A stretch of 58,816 bases of DNA, from the NCBI GenBank assembly GCA_013204045.1, contig JABMOQ010000007.1:1-58816 (forward strand). Reading direction: 5' to 3'. A program made the position numbers and the translations under genes. The notes below the pieces were generated by a model. The model was not told the origin of the DNA. It was given only the letters and a program-made list of their open reading frames with translations, and searched no databases. The DNA is from Rhodospirillaceae bacterium. GTDB lineage: Bacteria > Pseudomonadota > Alphaproteobacteria > Rhodospirillales > JABHCV01. Shown here in pieces: positions 28,252 to 40,100 of this stretch (position 1 is the stretch's first letter; every line of letters begins with the position of its first letter).

Positions 28252-29328
28252 ATGGCCGGAAATTCCTTTGGCAAACTGTTCACGGTAACAAGCTTTGGTG
28301 AAAGCCATGGCCCGGCCATCGGCTGCATCGTCGACGGCGTACCGTCACTGATCGAGTTGAACGAAGGCGATATTCAAGGCTATGTGGACAAGCGCCGCCC
28401 CGGCCAGTCTAAATTCACCACCCAACGCCAGGAATCGGACACGGTGCAGATCCTGTCTGGCGTGTTTGAAGGCAAGACCACGGGGGCACCCATCGGCCTG
28501 ATGATCGTCAACGAAGATCAGCGTTCCAAGGATTACGACGACATCAAGAATAAGTTCCGACCCGGCCATGCCGATTACACCTATTTCAAAAAATACGGCA
28601 TCCGTGATTATCGCGGTGGCGGTCGCTCCAGCGCCCGCGAAACCGCCATGCGCGTCGCCGCCGGAGCCATTGCTCGTAAAATTCTGGGCAACGGCGTCGA
28701 GGTTCGTGGCGCCATGGTCCAGATGGGCCCCCATGAAATCGACCGCGATAGCTGGGATTGGCAGGAAATCGGCAACAACCCGTTCTGGTGCCCCGACAAG
28801 GCGGCGGCGGTACGGTGGGAAGACTACCTTGATGATATTCGCAAACAGGGCTCGTCCATCGGCGCGGTTATCGAAATTGTCGCCAGCGGTTTGCCGGCAG
28901 GGCTCGGCGAGCCGGTGTTCGATCGCCTGGATGCCGACCTGGCCAAGGGGTTGATGAACATTCCCGCCGTCAAGGGGGTCGAAATCGGCGCAGGATTCAA
29001 GGCCGCCACCCTGACAGGCCCCGAAAACGCCGACGAAATGCGCGCCGGCAAGGGCGGACTTCCAGAGTTCCAATCCAACAACGCTGGCGGTGTGCTGGGC
29101 GGCATTTCTACCGGCCAGGATATTGTCGCGCGCTTCGCCGTCAAACCGACAAGCAGCATCTCCGTATCCCAAAAAACCGTCGATAGCAAAAACAAGAATA
29201 TGGATATCGCCACCAAGGGCCGCCACGACCCGTGCGTCGGCATTCGCGCCGTCCCCATTGGCGAGGCCATGGTCGCCTGCGTGCTGGCCGATCATCTGTT
29301 GCGCCACCGGGCGCAGTGCGGCGATTAA
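28252..29328 (+). CDS. aroC: Chorismate synthase
   Basis: Converts 5-enolpyruvylshikimate 3-phosphate to chorismate using reduced FMN. 358 residues. Conserved blocks are visible: [46 protein letters not shown], and near the C-terminus [18 protein letters not shown]. The length is normal. Together with fabI upstream it forms a short plus-strand unit. Confidence 0.97.
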   Translation: MAGNSFGKLFTVTSFGESHGPAIGCIVDGVPSLIELNEGDIQGYVDKRRPGQSKFTTQRQESDTVQILSGVFEGKTTGAPIGLMIVNEDQRSKDYDDIKNKFRPGHADYTYFKKYGIRDYRGGGRSSARETAMRVAAGAIARKILGNGVEVRGAMVQMGPHEIDRDSWDWQEIGNNPFWCPDKAAAVRWEDYLDDIRKQGSSIGAVIEIVASGLPAGLGEPVFDRLDADLAKGLMNIPAVKGVEIGAGFKAATLTGPENADEMRAGKGGLPEFQSNNAGGVLGGISTGQDIVARFAVKPTSSISVSQKTVDSKNKNMDIATKGRHDPCVGIRAVPIGEAMVACVLADHLLRHRAQCGD

Positions 29329-29467
29329 CCATCCGTTCTATCTAACCATTTAAAATATATGAATATTATATACGTTTCCTATTTTTAACATAATTTTACT
29401 GTATATATTATTTAATTGACATTTATATTAGTGTGAATTAAACCATTTGAGTTCAAACCGAAATGTG
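29329..29467. promoter_or_regulatory. AT-rich region with promoter-like TTGACA before rhodanese fusion gene
   Basis: Distinctly AT-rich gap (runs such as TATATTATTTAATTGACA) after aroC. A TTGACA sits at 29416-29421; the element 17 bp downstream (TAAACC) is a poor -10. Several short A/T dyads are present, but none is long enough to call an operator. The base composition differs strongly from the flanking genes. Confidence 0.35.
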
Positions 29468-29488
29468 ATGACTATTGAGGACACTATC

Positions 29489-30226
29489 GTGGCCAGGGCA
29501 CAGAACATGAGCAGCAAGCCGGAAACAACCGCCGACGTGGAAATCGTCGAGGCCGATGCCGAGACCGTCGCCAGATGGCTCGCCAACGGCGAAGCACTGC
29601 TTGTCGATGTGCGTGAAACGTCGGAATACGAACAGGAACATATCCCGGGGTCCATGCTGGTACCGTTATCCGTCCTCGATCCGGATACCTTCCCCCGCAT
29701 CACCATCAAGAAACTTGTTCTACATTGCGCCATCGGCAAGCGTTCAGCCGCCGCCGCCAAGCAGTTGATCCAGGCTGGCCATACCCCGCCGATCAATCTG
29801 AAGGGTGGCATCAAGGCATGGCGCGAGGCTGGCCTTGAAACCGAAATCTTCGACCTGCCGCCGCCCCTGCCGGAAGCCAAGCCGGTGACAGTGGAAGAAG
29901 CCTTAAAGCCGTCCGACATTCCGCCCGGCAACATCCTGGTAGAGGAATTCATGAAGCCCCAGTGCATCGACTCCGAAGAACTGGCCCGCGACGTCGGCCT
30001 GCCGGTCAGTCATATCGCCGCCATCATCGACTCAGATCGCGCCATCGACGCCGATACCGCCTTCCGCCTTGGCCGTTATTTCTCGACCACCGAGGATTTC
30101 TGGCTGCGCCTGCAAATAGCCTACGATCTGGAACAGGCGAAAAAGCGTTCCGGCGACGAGATCCAGCGCACCATCACGCCGCGCAAACATAAAGAAATAA
30201 AAACCGGCGTCACATACGGCTGCTAA
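29489..30226 (+). CDS. Rhodanese fused to HigA-type antitoxin-like DNA-binding domain
   Basis: 245 residues in two parts. Residues about 15-112 are a rhodanese domain with the active-site loop HCAIGKRS (Cys80) and the entry motif LLVDVRETSEYEQEHIPGS. Residues about 135-235 match a HigA-type addiction-module antidote/HTH domain (PGNILVEEFM...SEELARDVGLPVSHIAAIIDSDRAI...FRLGRYF...FWLRLQIAYDLEQA). No HigB toxin is nearby. The GTG at 29489 has GAGG eight bases upstream; an ATG at 29468 is possible. A sulfur-responsive regulator is an inference. Confidence 0.85.
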   Translation: MARAQNMSSKPETTADVEIVEADAETVARWLANGEALLVDVRETSEYEQEHIPGSMLVPLSVLDPDTFPRITIKKLVLHCAIGKRSAAAAKQLIQAGHTPPINLKGGIKAWREAGLETEIFDLPPPLPEAKPVTVEEALKPSDIPPGNILVEEFMKPQCIDSEELARDVGLPVSHIAAIIDSDRAIDADTAFRLGRYFSTTEDFWLRLQIAYDLEQAKKRSGDEIQRTITPRKHKEIKTGVTYGC

Positions 30227-30227
30227 T

Positions 30228-30983
30228 TTAAGCGCCGTCGAAAACAGCGGCGATCAGAAATTCAATATTACCTTCCGGCCCGGTGATCGGGCTTTCTTCT
30301 ACGCCGAGCACCCGCCAGCCGGGCAAGCCGCCCAACCAACTGCTGATCCGTTCGCAGACCTCTTCGTGCTGGGCAGAGTCACGCACCACCCCGCCCTTGC
30401 CCACATTGCCCTTGCCGACTTCAAATTGCGGTTTTATGAGCGCGATCAGTCGGGCACCGGGCAGAGCCAGCGCCAGGGTTGCCGGAAGTAACGTCTCGAG
30501 CCCGATGAAACTGGCGTCGCAGACAATCAACTGGATTTGTTCCGGCACTTGTTCAGGTGTCAGGTGGCGGGCGTTGGTGCGTTCCATCACCCGCACCCGG
30601 TCGTCCTGCCTAAGTTTCCACGCCAACTGCCCGTGCCCCACATCGACGGCGATGACATGCGCCGCACCATTGGTCAGCAACACATCTGTGAAGCCGCCCG
30701 TCGATGCGCCGATGTCAAGGCACGTCAGCCCTGTCGGATCGATTTTAAAATGCGATAACCCATGATCCAGCTTCAACCCGCCGCGCGATACCCAACGATG
30801 GTCCTGACCCTTGATTTCAATATTGATATGGGCGCCGACCTGCTGGCCCGGTTTATCAAGACGCCGGGTCTCGCTATAGACTTGACCGGCCATGATCGTG
30901 GCTTGCGCCTTGGTTCGGGTTTCAACAAGCCCGCGTTCGACCAGCAATTGGTCGAGCCTAATTTTTTTATCTTTTCCGGTCAC
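30228..30983 (-). CDS. tlyA: TlyA-family rRNA methyltransferase
   Basis: 251 residues: an N-terminal S4 RNA-binding domain (RLDQLLVERGLVETRTKAQATIMAGQVY), then an FtsJ-like SAM methyltransferase domain with CLDIGASTGGFTDVLL. The family makes 2'-O-methylcytidine in 16S/23S rRNA. It is often annotated hemolysin A, which is misleading. It overlaps dapB by 4 bp and closes the xseB-ispA-dxs-dapB cluster. Confidence 0.93.
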   Translation of the reverse strand: MTGKDKKIRLDQLLVERGLVETRTKAQATIMAGQVYSETRRLDKPGQQVGAHINIEIKGQDHRWVSRGGLKLDHGLSHFKIDPTGLTCLDIGASTGGFTDVLLTNGAAHVIAVDVGHGQLAWKLRQDDRVRVMERTNARHLTPEQVPEQIQLIVCDASFIGLETLLPATLALALPGARLIALIKPQFEVGKGNVGKGGVVRDSAQHEEVCERISSWLGGLPGWRVLGVEESPITGPEGNIEFLIAAVFDGA

Positions 30984-31783
30984 TTAAACAACAGTGCATC
31001 AAGCCCACGCACCAGTCCCTTGACCTGCATCGCCTTTTTCGCCGCCAGCAGGGTTCCCGCCACATAAGGTGCGGCGCTTGGGCCGGCTTCATGGAAAATT
31101 TCAAGGCGCTCACCCTCAAGTCCAAAAACGGCGCCACAACGCAGGGTATACCCGGGCAGCCGCACACTATGAACCTGCACCCCGTTGATGGTGGCGCCGC
31201 GTGCCTCAATCGGTCCATGCAGGCTGTCCATAGAACGCACCTGCTTGGGTTGCTGTACGTCGCCCAGCTTCTCGGCCAGCTCGCGGCCGGTGCCGCTGGG
31301 CACGTCTTCCTTTTCCGCCCAGGCGTAATCCAGCACCTCGAACTGCGGCACGTTGCGGGCTGTCTCCAGTGCCAGACGTTGCATCAACGTCGCCGTGATA
31401 CTGAAATTACCGCCGACGACGACACCGACGCCATTCGATTCGGCAGCCTTTTCGATGTCGTCGTAATCTTGCGCCGTTAACCCCGATGTACCGACGACAA
31501 CGGCAATGCCCCGCTTGATGGCATAGAGGACATGGTCCTTGACCGTTGCCGTGGTGGTGTAGTCGACGAGGACGTCGGTTTTGACTTCAAGTGCCTCGGC
31601 CACCGATGATGAGACGACTACGCCGGCATTCTCACCAAGCCCAAGAACCTGGCCAATATCGCGGCCTGCCGTGGCCTGGGCGACGGTGCCGGTCAGGGTA
31701 AAGGCATCGCTGTTCAGCACACCCCGAACAACCGCCGAGCCGGTCCAGCCGGTCGCCCCTGCGACACAAATTCTGATGGTCAT
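30980..31783 (-). CDS. dapB: 4-Hydroxy-tetrahydrodipicolinate reductase
   Basis: Lysine/diaminopimelate pathway enzyme, 267 residues. N-terminal nucleotide motif VAGATGWTGSAVVRGV, the VGTSGLTAQD block, and the dipicolinate-binding region with EVLDYAWAEKEDVPSGTGRELAE. It sits between dxs (18 bp upstream) and tlyA (4-bp overlap). Its placement inside an isoprenoid cluster is not obviously functional. Confidence 0.92.
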   Translation of the reverse strand: MTIRICVAGATGWTGSAVVRGVLNSDAFTLTGTVAQATAGRDIGQVLGLGENAGVVVSSSVAEALEVKTDVLVDYTTTATVKDHVLYAIKRGIAVVVGTSGLTAQDYDDIEKAAESNGVGVVVGGNFSITATLMQRLALETARNVPQFEVLDYAWAEKEDVPSGTGRELAEKLGDVQQPKQVRSMDSLHGPIEARGATINGVQVHSVRLPGYTLRCGAVFGLEGERLEIFHEAGPSAAPYVAGTLLAAKKAMQVKGLVRGLDALLFK

Positions 31784-31801
31784 ACTTTAAAAGGCATAGG
31801 G

Positions 31802-33763
31802 TCAGGCCCTGGCTGGCTTGCTGCTCGGCTTGCGGGTCTCTGCCTCGACCGATGCTTCCTTATCCACACCAAGCGCGGCGAGAGCGGTGTCAATAATATT
31901 GGCCGCCTGCAGGCCCGCCAACTCATACTGGGTGACCGGCTTTTCCTGGTCGATCATCGTGTCCGGCAGGGTCATTGGCCGGAACCGCAGCCCGCCGTCG
32001 AGCAATCCTTCGCCGGTCAGGAACTGCATGACATGGGCGGCGAAACCACCGGGCGAGCCTTCCTCTATGCTGATCAGGACTTTGTGGGATGTGGCCAGGC
32101 TGCGGATCATGTCGGTGTCCAGCGGCTTTGCAAAACGGGCATCGGCGACGGTCGTCGAAAATCCCTTGGCGGCCAGTTCGTCGGCAGCCTTGATTGATTC
32201 CTGAAGGCGTCCACCGAGGCTGAGAATGGCAATGGTCTTGCCTTCGCGCACGATCCGTCCCTTGCCGATTTCAAGCACATCACCCTTTTCCGGTAACTCG
32301 ATGCCGATGCCTTCACCGCGCGGATAACGAACGCAGCTGGGCTTATCGTCGATGGAAGCGGCCGTTGCCGTCATGTGCATCAGTTCGGCCTCGTCTGACG
32401 GTGCCATGACGACAATATTCGGCAGGCAGCACAGATAGGCCAGATCATAAACCCCGGCATGGGTGGCGCCATCGGCACCGACAAGCCCGGCCCGGTCGAT
32501 GGCGAAACGCACCGGCAACTTTTGCAAGACCACATCATGAACAAGCTGGTCATAGCCGCGCTGCAGGAACGTCGAATAAATTGTAGCGAACGGCTTATAG
32601 CCTTCGCAGGCCAACCCGGCGGCAAAGGTCACGGCGTGTTGTTCGGCAATACCAACATCAAAACAGCGATCGGGAAATTTTTCGCCAAATTTATCCAGGC
32701 CGGTGCCCGACGGCATGGCAGCCGTGATGGCGGTGATACGTTCATCGGCCTCGGCCTCTGCGATCAGTGCCTTGGCGAATACGCTGGTATAGGACGGCGC
32801 ATTTGATTTCGGTTTATCCAGCTTGCCGGTCATGAAGTCGAATTTGCCGACGCCATGGTATTTGTCGGCGGCTTCTTCGGCCGGGCCGTAACCGTGGCCC
32901 TTCTGGGTGACCACATGCAGCAGCACCGGGCCTTGTTCCCTGTCATCACGCAGGTTTTTCAAAACCGGTAACAGATGATCAAGATTGTGTCCGTCAATGG
33001 GGCCGACATAAAAGAACCCAAGTTCCTCGAACAAGGTGCCGCCGGTAACCATGCCACGGGCATATTCTTCGGCGCGCCTGGCGACTTCTTCCAGACGATG
33101 CGGGAACTTCTTCGACATTTCCTTGGCGAAGTGCCTGAGCGTGCGATAGGACTTGGACGATATCAACCGCGATAAATAAGCACTCATGGCACCGACCGGC
33201 GGTGCGATCGACATATCGTTGTCATTAAGGATGACGATCAGCCGGGAATCCATCGAACCGGCATTGTTCATGGCCTCGTAGGCCATGCCGGCGCTCATGG
33301 CACCGTCACCGATGACCGCGATGACGTGGTTGTCGTCGCCCTTGTAGTCGCGCGCCACGGCCATGCCAAGAGCTGCTGAAATGGACGTCGAGCTGTGCCC
33401 GGCACCGAATGGATCATATTCGCTTTCGCTACGTTTGGTGAACCCGGACAGGCCGCCCCCTGTTCTGAGAGTCATCATGCGGTCGCGCCGCCCGGTCAGG
33501 ATTTTGTGGGGATAGCATTGGTGACCAACATCCCAGATCAGCCGGTCGTCCGGCGTATTGAACACATGATGAAGCGCGACTGTCAGTTCTACCACACCAA
33601 GGCTGGCGCCCAGATGGCCACCGGTGATCGAAACCGAGCGTATGGTATCCTGGCGCACCTCGTCGGCAAGCTGGCGCAGCTGCTCGTCCGTGAAAGTCCG
33701 GATGTCGGCAGGTGAGGAAACAGTATCCAGTAGTGGTGTTTCTTGTTTTTCGTTCACGAACAC
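31802..33763 (-). CDS. dxs: 1-Deoxy-D-xylulose-5-phosphate synthase
   Basis: Thiamine-diphosphate enzyme that starts the MEP isoprenoid pathway from pyruvate and glyceraldehyde 3-phosphate. 653 residues. Motifs include [19 protein letters not shown], the ThDP-binding [18 protein letters not shown]...NDNDMSI, and the transketolase-like [19 protein letters not shown] and [15 protein letters not shown]. It is 27 bp downstream of ispA, which makes the prenyl product of the same pathway. Confidence 0.97.
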   Translation of the reverse strand: MFVNEKQETPLLDTVSSPADIRTFTDEQLRQLADEVRQDTIRSVSITGGHLGASLGVVELTVALHHVFNTPDDRLIWDVGHQCYPHKILTGRRDRMMTLRTGGGLSGFTKRSESEYDPFGAGHSSTSISAALGMAVARDYKGDDNHVIAVIGDGAMSAGMAYEAMNNAGSMDSRLIVILNDNDMSIAPPVGAMSAYLSRLISSKSYRTLRHFAKEMSKKFPHRLEEVARRAEEYARGMVTGGTLFEELGFFYVGPIDGHNLDHLLPVLKNLRDDREQGPVLLHVVTQKGHGYGPAEEAADKYHGVGKFDFMTGKLDKPKSNAPSYTSVFAKALIAEAEADERITAITAAMPSGTGLDKFGEKFPDRCFDVGIAEQHAVTFAAGLACEGYKPFATIYSTFLQRGYDQLVHDVVLQKLPVRFAIDRAGLVGADGATHAGVYDLAYLCCLPNIVVMAPSDEAELMHMTATAASIDDKPSCVRYPRGEGIGIELPEKGDVLEIGKGRIVREGKTIAILSLGGRLQESIKAADELAAKGFSTTVADARFAKPLDTDMIRSLATSHKVLISIEEGSPGGFAAHVMQFLTGEGLLDGGLRFRPMTLPDTMIDQEKPVTQYELAGLQAANIIDTALAALGVDKEASVEAETRKPSSKPARA

Positions 33764-33790
33764 ATCCCCGTGCGATCCATATTCCGGACC

Positions 33791-34678
33791 TCAATTGCGT
33801 CTTTTTACCACAAAATCAGCCAATTGGCGTAAAGAGTCTGCTTTTTCTGCAAAAACTTCAAGATGGTCGGCGGCCTGATCGGCCAGCATTTGAGCCTGCT
33901 CCCGGGCCCTTTCGATGCCAAGCAGCGTGACGAAAGTCTTTTTGCCGGCAGCAATATCCTTTCCGGTCTTCTTGCCGACCGTATTTTCGTCGCCTTCCAC
34001 ATCCAATAGATCATCGGCGATCTGGAATGCCAACCCCAGATCATGAGCAAAGGCATGCAGTGCATGACGCGCACCCTCGGTTGCTTTTCCCAGTATGGCC
34101 CCGGCCTCACAGGAAACGGCAATCAACATGCCCGTCTTCATCCGTTGCAGGCGCGTAATTTCGGGTATCATCAGCGTATGATGCTCGGCCACAAGATCGA
34201 GCATCTGGCCACCGACCATGCCTTCTGCCCCGGCGGCGCGGGCCAGTGCCAGAACCAGATCGGCGCGTACCTTGGGATCATCGTGGGTGGCTTCATCGGA
34301 CAGCACCTCGAACGCCTTGGTCAACAGGGCGTCCCCGGCCAGGATCGCCGTCGCCTCGTTAAACTTGATATGACAGGTCGGCTGACCGCGGCGCAGCTCA
34401 TCATCATCCATGGCCGGCAAGTCGTCGTGAACCAGTGAATAGCAATGCACCATCTCAATCGCGGCGGCGGCACGCAGCGCCGACGATTGCCTGACATTAA
34501 ATAGCCCGGCGCTGGCCATGACCATAAAGGGGCGAATGCGCTTACCGCCATCCAGGGTCGAATAACGCATGGCCTCGATCAGTTGACCCTCGGGGTCATC
34601 ATGCATGGGGAAAAACTTGTCCAGGGCCTCATTCACGGCCTCGGCATTTTCCATAAGTAGTTTCTTGAAATCAGGCAC
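33791..34678 (-). CDS. ispA: Farnesyl diphosphate synthase-type polyprenyl synthetase
   Basis: Short-chain trans-prenyltransferase of 295 residues. First Asp-rich motif DDLPAMDDDELRRG and second DDLLDVEGDENTVGK are both intact. GGKRIRPF marks the diphosphate-binding region near the N-terminus. It sits 8 bp after xseB and before dxs, the usual bacterial arrangement for supplying isoprenoid precursors. Confidence 0.94.
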   Translation of the reverse strand: MPDFKKLLMENAEAVNEALDKFFPMHDDPEGQLIEAMRYSTLDGGKRIRPFMVMASAGLFNVRQSSALRAAAAIEMVHCYSLVHDDLPAMDDDELRRGQPTCHIKFNEATAILAGDALLTKAFEVLSDEATHDDPKVRADLVLALARAAGAEGMVGGQMLDLVAEHHTLMIPEITRLQRMKTGMLIAVSCEAGAILGKATEGARHALHAFAHDLGLAFQIADDLLDVEGDENTVGKKTGKDIAAGKKTFVTLLGIERAREQAQMLADQAADHLEVFAEKADSLRQLADFVVKRRN

Positions 34679-34686
34679 GACGGCGG

Positions 34687-34930
34687 TTAATCCAGATCTG
34701 CCGGCTCGGAGGAGACATCGCCGCCGGCAGCCAGCACGACTTTCTCGACTCGGGCTTGGGCCGCCTTCAACCTGGCCTCGCAGTGATTCTTCAGGTTTGC
34801 ACCCCGCTCATATGCCTTGATCGACGATTCCAGTCCACCCGAGCCTTCTTCAAGCTCGCGCACGATGTCTTCAAGTTCCTCGAGGGCATCTTCGAAGCTC
34901 AGTTTGGCGATGTCCGCCGGAATGCTGTTT

Positions 34931-34938
<8 letters not shown>
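34687..34938 (-). CDS. xseB: Exodeoxyribonuclease VII small subunit
   Basis: 83-residue protein with the XseB pattern SFEDALEELEDIVRELEEGSGGLESSIKAYERG. Binds XseA in the single-strand-specific exonuclease VII, which processes DNA ends in mismatch and repair pathways; xseA is not in this window. Its start overlaps the end of the HDAC-like gene by 8 bp, and it is followed closely by ispA, as in many Proteobacteria. Confidence 0.93.
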
Positions 34939-35872
<934 letters not shown>

Positions 35873-35978
35873 ATGCCATTCTGACCAAATTCAACCGCCC
35901 TGCCAACGAGATGGTTGATTGACTGACATTTTCGGGGGAAACTCCCGCTCCGTAGACGGTTACGACCTGGGGAACACA

Positions 35979-37088
35979 TTGAGACATCCGAATAAAATTA
36001 GCCTCCTGTTATCTGTTCTGGTGGTGCTGGTGAGCGCCTTGCCGGCGATTGCCCAGGAGGCGACGCCGGTCGGCGTCGATACGGTCATCGCCGAGCCGCT
36101 GAATCAAACCGTGCCGGTGATCGGACGCCTGATCGCATCGAAGGCTGGTGTGGTCGCATCACGCGCCGCCGGACCTATTGCCGAAATGAAGGCCCGGGTT
36201 GGCGACCGGGTCGAAAAGGGTGATATCATCGCGGTGCTGGTCAAAGACGTCATTCACTGGAAACACCAGCTTAGCAAAGCCGAGGCCGAACGGGCCGAGG
36301 CGGCATTGAAAACGGCGGAAGCTGTTCGTGACCTCAGGGCCCAGGAACTGAAGCGATTAAACCGGCTGAAAGAGTCGGCGGCTTTTAGTCAGGCCCGCCT
36401 TGAAGACAAGAACCAGGAACTGGTGCGCGCCATCAGCGCCGTCGCCGAAACCAAGGCAGGTCTTGCCCAAGTGTACGCCAATCTGAAGCTGGCCGAGATC
36501 AATCTATATAATGTGGATATCCGCGCCCCCTACGCCGGAGTCATTTCTAAACGCCACACCGATGTCGGGGCCTATGTGGCCATCGGCAGCCCGGTCATCA
36601 ACATGATCGACGACAAACATCTGGAAATAGAAGCCAGCGTTCCATCCAGCCGGATCGACGGAATGACCCCCGGAACCGTCATTTCCTTCCGTCTTGAATC
36701 GGGGCATAGCCAACTGCAAGCCGACCTGCCGGCGACGGTGCGCGCTGTCGTGCCAGAAGAAGATGCACAAACAAGAACCCAAATGACCCGCTTCATTCCA
36801 AATTTCAACCTTGTGAAAAACCCCCTTGCCGCCAACCAGAGTGTTATTCTGAAAATACCTGCGGGTGGCACCCGCGATGTCGTCAGCGTCCACAAGGACG
36901 CTGTCCTGAACCGCAAGGGCAATAACATCGTCTATATTGTCGAGGACGGTGTCGCCAACATCCGCCCGGTAACGTTAGGCGAGGCCGTCGGCACCCGTTT
37001 TGTCGTTCTTGGCGGGCTTGCCGTTGGCGATCTGGTGGTGGTGCGCGGCAACGAACGCCTGCGCCCGGGCCAGAAAGTTTCCCATTAG
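35979..37088 (+). CDS. RND efflux periplasmic adaptor
   Basis: 369 residues from a TTG start with GGGGAA seven bases upstream. The frame further upstream lacks a better start and would delay the signal peptide (residues about 8-22, ending ALPAIAQ). A biotinyl-lipoyl-like half (GPIAEMKARVGDRVEKGDIIAVL), a long coiled-coil hairpin (about 78-150) and the second half (LYNVDIRAPYAGVISKRHTDVGAYVAIGSPV) mark an HlyD/AcrA-type adaptor. It precedes its permease by 12 bp. Confidence 0.88.
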   Translation: MRHPNKISLLLSVLVVLVSALPAIAQEATPVGVDTVIAEPLNQTVPVIGRLIASKAGVVASRAAGPIAEMKARVGDRVEKGDIIAVLVKDVIHWKHQLSKAEAERAEAALKTAEAVRDLRAQELKRLNRLKESAAFSQARLEDKNQELVRAISAVAETKAGLAQVYANLKLAEINLYNVDIRAPYAGVISKRHTDVGAYVAIGSPVINMIDDKHLEIEASVPSSRIDGMTPGTVISFRLESGHSQLQADLPATVRAVVPEEDAQTRTQMTRFIPNFNLVKNPLAANQSVILKIPAGGTRDVVSVHKDAVLNRKGNNIVYIVEDGVANIRPVTLGEAVGTRFVVLGGLAVGDLVVVRGNERLRPGQKVSH

Positions 37089-37100
37089 TCAGGACGCCCC

Positions 37101-40100
37101 ATGAACCTGATCCGCATCGCCATTGACCGACCGATTGCCATCACTGCCGCCGTGCTGATGATCATCATGTTCGGTCTGGTCGCGTTGCAGACCATCCCCA
37201 TCCAATTGACACCCGATATCCGCAAACCAATCATTACCCTACGCACCAACTGGCCCGGCGCGGCGCCTGCTGAAATCGAGCGCGAAATCATCAACCGCCA
37301 GGAAGATGTTCTGCGTGGACTTGAGGGTCTGGAAAAAATGTCGAGCCGCTCGCAGGACGGGCGCGGTTCTATCTCGCTGGAATTCAACATAAATCAGGAC
37401 ATGGACAAGGCGTTGCTGCTGGTCGCCAACCGCCTCGACCGGGTCAGTGGTTATCCGGGCGAAGCGGATCAACCGACCCTGGACACCGCCGGCAGCGAGG
37501 ATCGGCCCATCGCCTGGTTCACCCTGACTCGAATAGGCGGCAATGACCGCGACATACAAACATACGGTGATTTTGTTGAAGATTTCATACAAGATCGCCT
37601 GGAACGTGTTTCCGGAGTCGCCCTTGTCAATGTTTATGGCGGCGCCAAACGGCAAATGGAAATTATCGTTGATCCGTCGAAGATGGCCCGCTACGGCCTG
37701 ACCGTGCCGCAGGTGGCACAGTCCCTGAATGCTGCCAATTCTTCCGTCACTGCCGGCGACGTGGAAGAAGGCAAGCGCCGTTATGTTGTTCGCACCGAAG
37801 GCGAGTTGTCCAGCGTCGAACAGGTTAAGGCCGTGGTATTGCGCAGCATCGCTGAAGTTGACTCCGGCGGCCTCACCGGCGGCCTGGGCCGTGTCACCGT
37901 CGGCGACATCGCAGAAGTCGGATTCGGCTACAAGAAAGCCACGGCGACAATCCGCCACTTGGGCAGGCCGGCGCTGGTCATGAACACGGTGGGGGAAACA
38001 GATGCCAATGTCATCGACACCATGGTCGGCATTCGCGAAGCCGTCGATGAGCTCAATCGCAATATCCTGCCCAAGGAAAAATTGCTTCTTACCCAGGTTT
38101 ATGACGAAACCATCTACATAAATTCCGCCATCGACCTGGTTCAGCAAAATATTTATGTGGGCGGCGCGCTGGCCGCCATGGTGCTGCTGCTGTTCTTGCG
38201 GTCGGGTGCGGCAACATTGATTATCTCGCTGGCCATTCCGGTGTCGGTCATCGGATCCTTCGTCGCCATGGCCGCCATGGGCCGTTCCATTAATGTCATT
38301 TCATTGGCCGGCATCGCCTTTGCCGTCGGCATGGTAGTCGATGCCGCCATTGTCGTGCTGGAAAATATCTACCGCCTGCGACAAGAAGGAAAACCGGTAT
38401 CGGAAGCCGCCTACATGGGGGCCCAGCAGGTATGGGGGGCGGTGCTTGTTTCCGCCCTGACAACGGTGCTGGTGTTTACGCCAATTCTGGTGATGCAACT
38501 GGAAATCGGACAACTATTCCGCGACATTGCGGTCGCCATTTCGGTATCTGTAACCCTGTCGCTGCTGGTCGCGGTGACCTTGATTCCGGCGCTGTCGAAC
38601 CGGCTATTGCGCAATGCACCCGCCAGCACTGAAAGCCGCAGCCTGCCCTTTGTCGATGCCTTCGCCAAGCGCTTCACCGACACGGTCACAGGCTACACCC
38701 ACATGGTGGTTGGCGACAGAAAACGCGCATTCATGGTGGTTGCCACTATCTGCGGCATCACTGCCCTGGCCAGCATCCTTTTTTTACCAAAGCTGGAATA
38801 CCTGCCGGAGGGTAACCGCAACCTGATCATTGGCGTGCTGTTGCCACCGCCGGGCTATAACCTGAAAACGGCGACTGAAATTGCCCATCAGGTTGAAGAG
38901 GCGGTCAAGCCGCTGTGGGCATCGGAAACGGGGCCGGAATCAAAGCCTGGAGAGCCGCCAAAAATAGATAACTTCTTTTTTGTGGCCCGATCATCAACCA
39001 CCTTTGTTGGAGCCAACAGCATCGATCCGAAACGGGTCGCCGAACTGATCCCGATCCTGAGGAAACCTATTTTCAAGGAACCAGGCACCTTCGGCTTTAT
39101 CACCCAGCCGTCGCTGTTCGGGCGATCCATCGGCAGCGGACGCTCCATAGACGTCGATATATCCGGACCGGATCTTGAAAAAGTTCTTGATGTCGCCCTG
39201 CAAGGAACGGGGATTATTAACGAAGTTCTGCCAAGGGATGAAGGCAACCAGATGCGTCCGAAACCGGGACTGGAACTGGGGGCGCCGGAAGTGCGTATTC
39301 TCCCCGATCCGCTAAGGCTGGCAGACAACGGCATTACGGCGCGCGAATTCAGCCAAACCGTCGATGCCTTCAACGATGACCTCAGGGTCGCCGAAATCAC
39401 GGTTGACGGTACGCGCATCAATCTGGCGCTGAAGGGACCACAAATCGGCATCACCGAGACCCAGGGAATCGGTAATCTTCCGGTAGTTACCCGGTCCGGC
39501 GGTATTGTCCCGGTCAGTTCGCTGGCCGAGATCAGGGTCACCTCGGGGCCAACGGAAATCCTTCACAAGGAACGGGAACGCACCGTTACACTGGAAGTCC
39601 GTCCCGCACCCGATCTTCCCCTTGAGCAAGCGATGGATATTATATCCAGTAAGGTCATCCAGCCCCTGCAACAGAGCGGCTTGCCGCCAGGCGTCAAAAT
39701 CATATTATCGGGAACCGCCGACAAGCTGACCGAGGCCTGGGATCATATGGTCCTGAACCTGATTATTGCCGCTATTATTGTCTATTTGGTGATGGCGGTA
39801 CTGTTCGAAAGCTTTATCTATCCGTTGATCATCATGCTGTCAGTGCCACTGGCAACGGCGGGTGGTGTTGGCGGATTGGCTATCTTGAACATATTCGTGA
39901 CACAACAGCTCGACATGCTGACCCTGCTCGGCTTTGTCATCCTGATCGGTATCGTCGTCAATAACGCCATCTTGCTGGTTCACCAGACGCTTTATCACCA
40001 TCGCAAGGAAGGGCTCAATTTCGAAAAATCCCTGATCGCCGCCACCCGCAACCGCATCCGGCCGATCTTCATGTCGACCCTGACCAGCATCTTCGGCATG

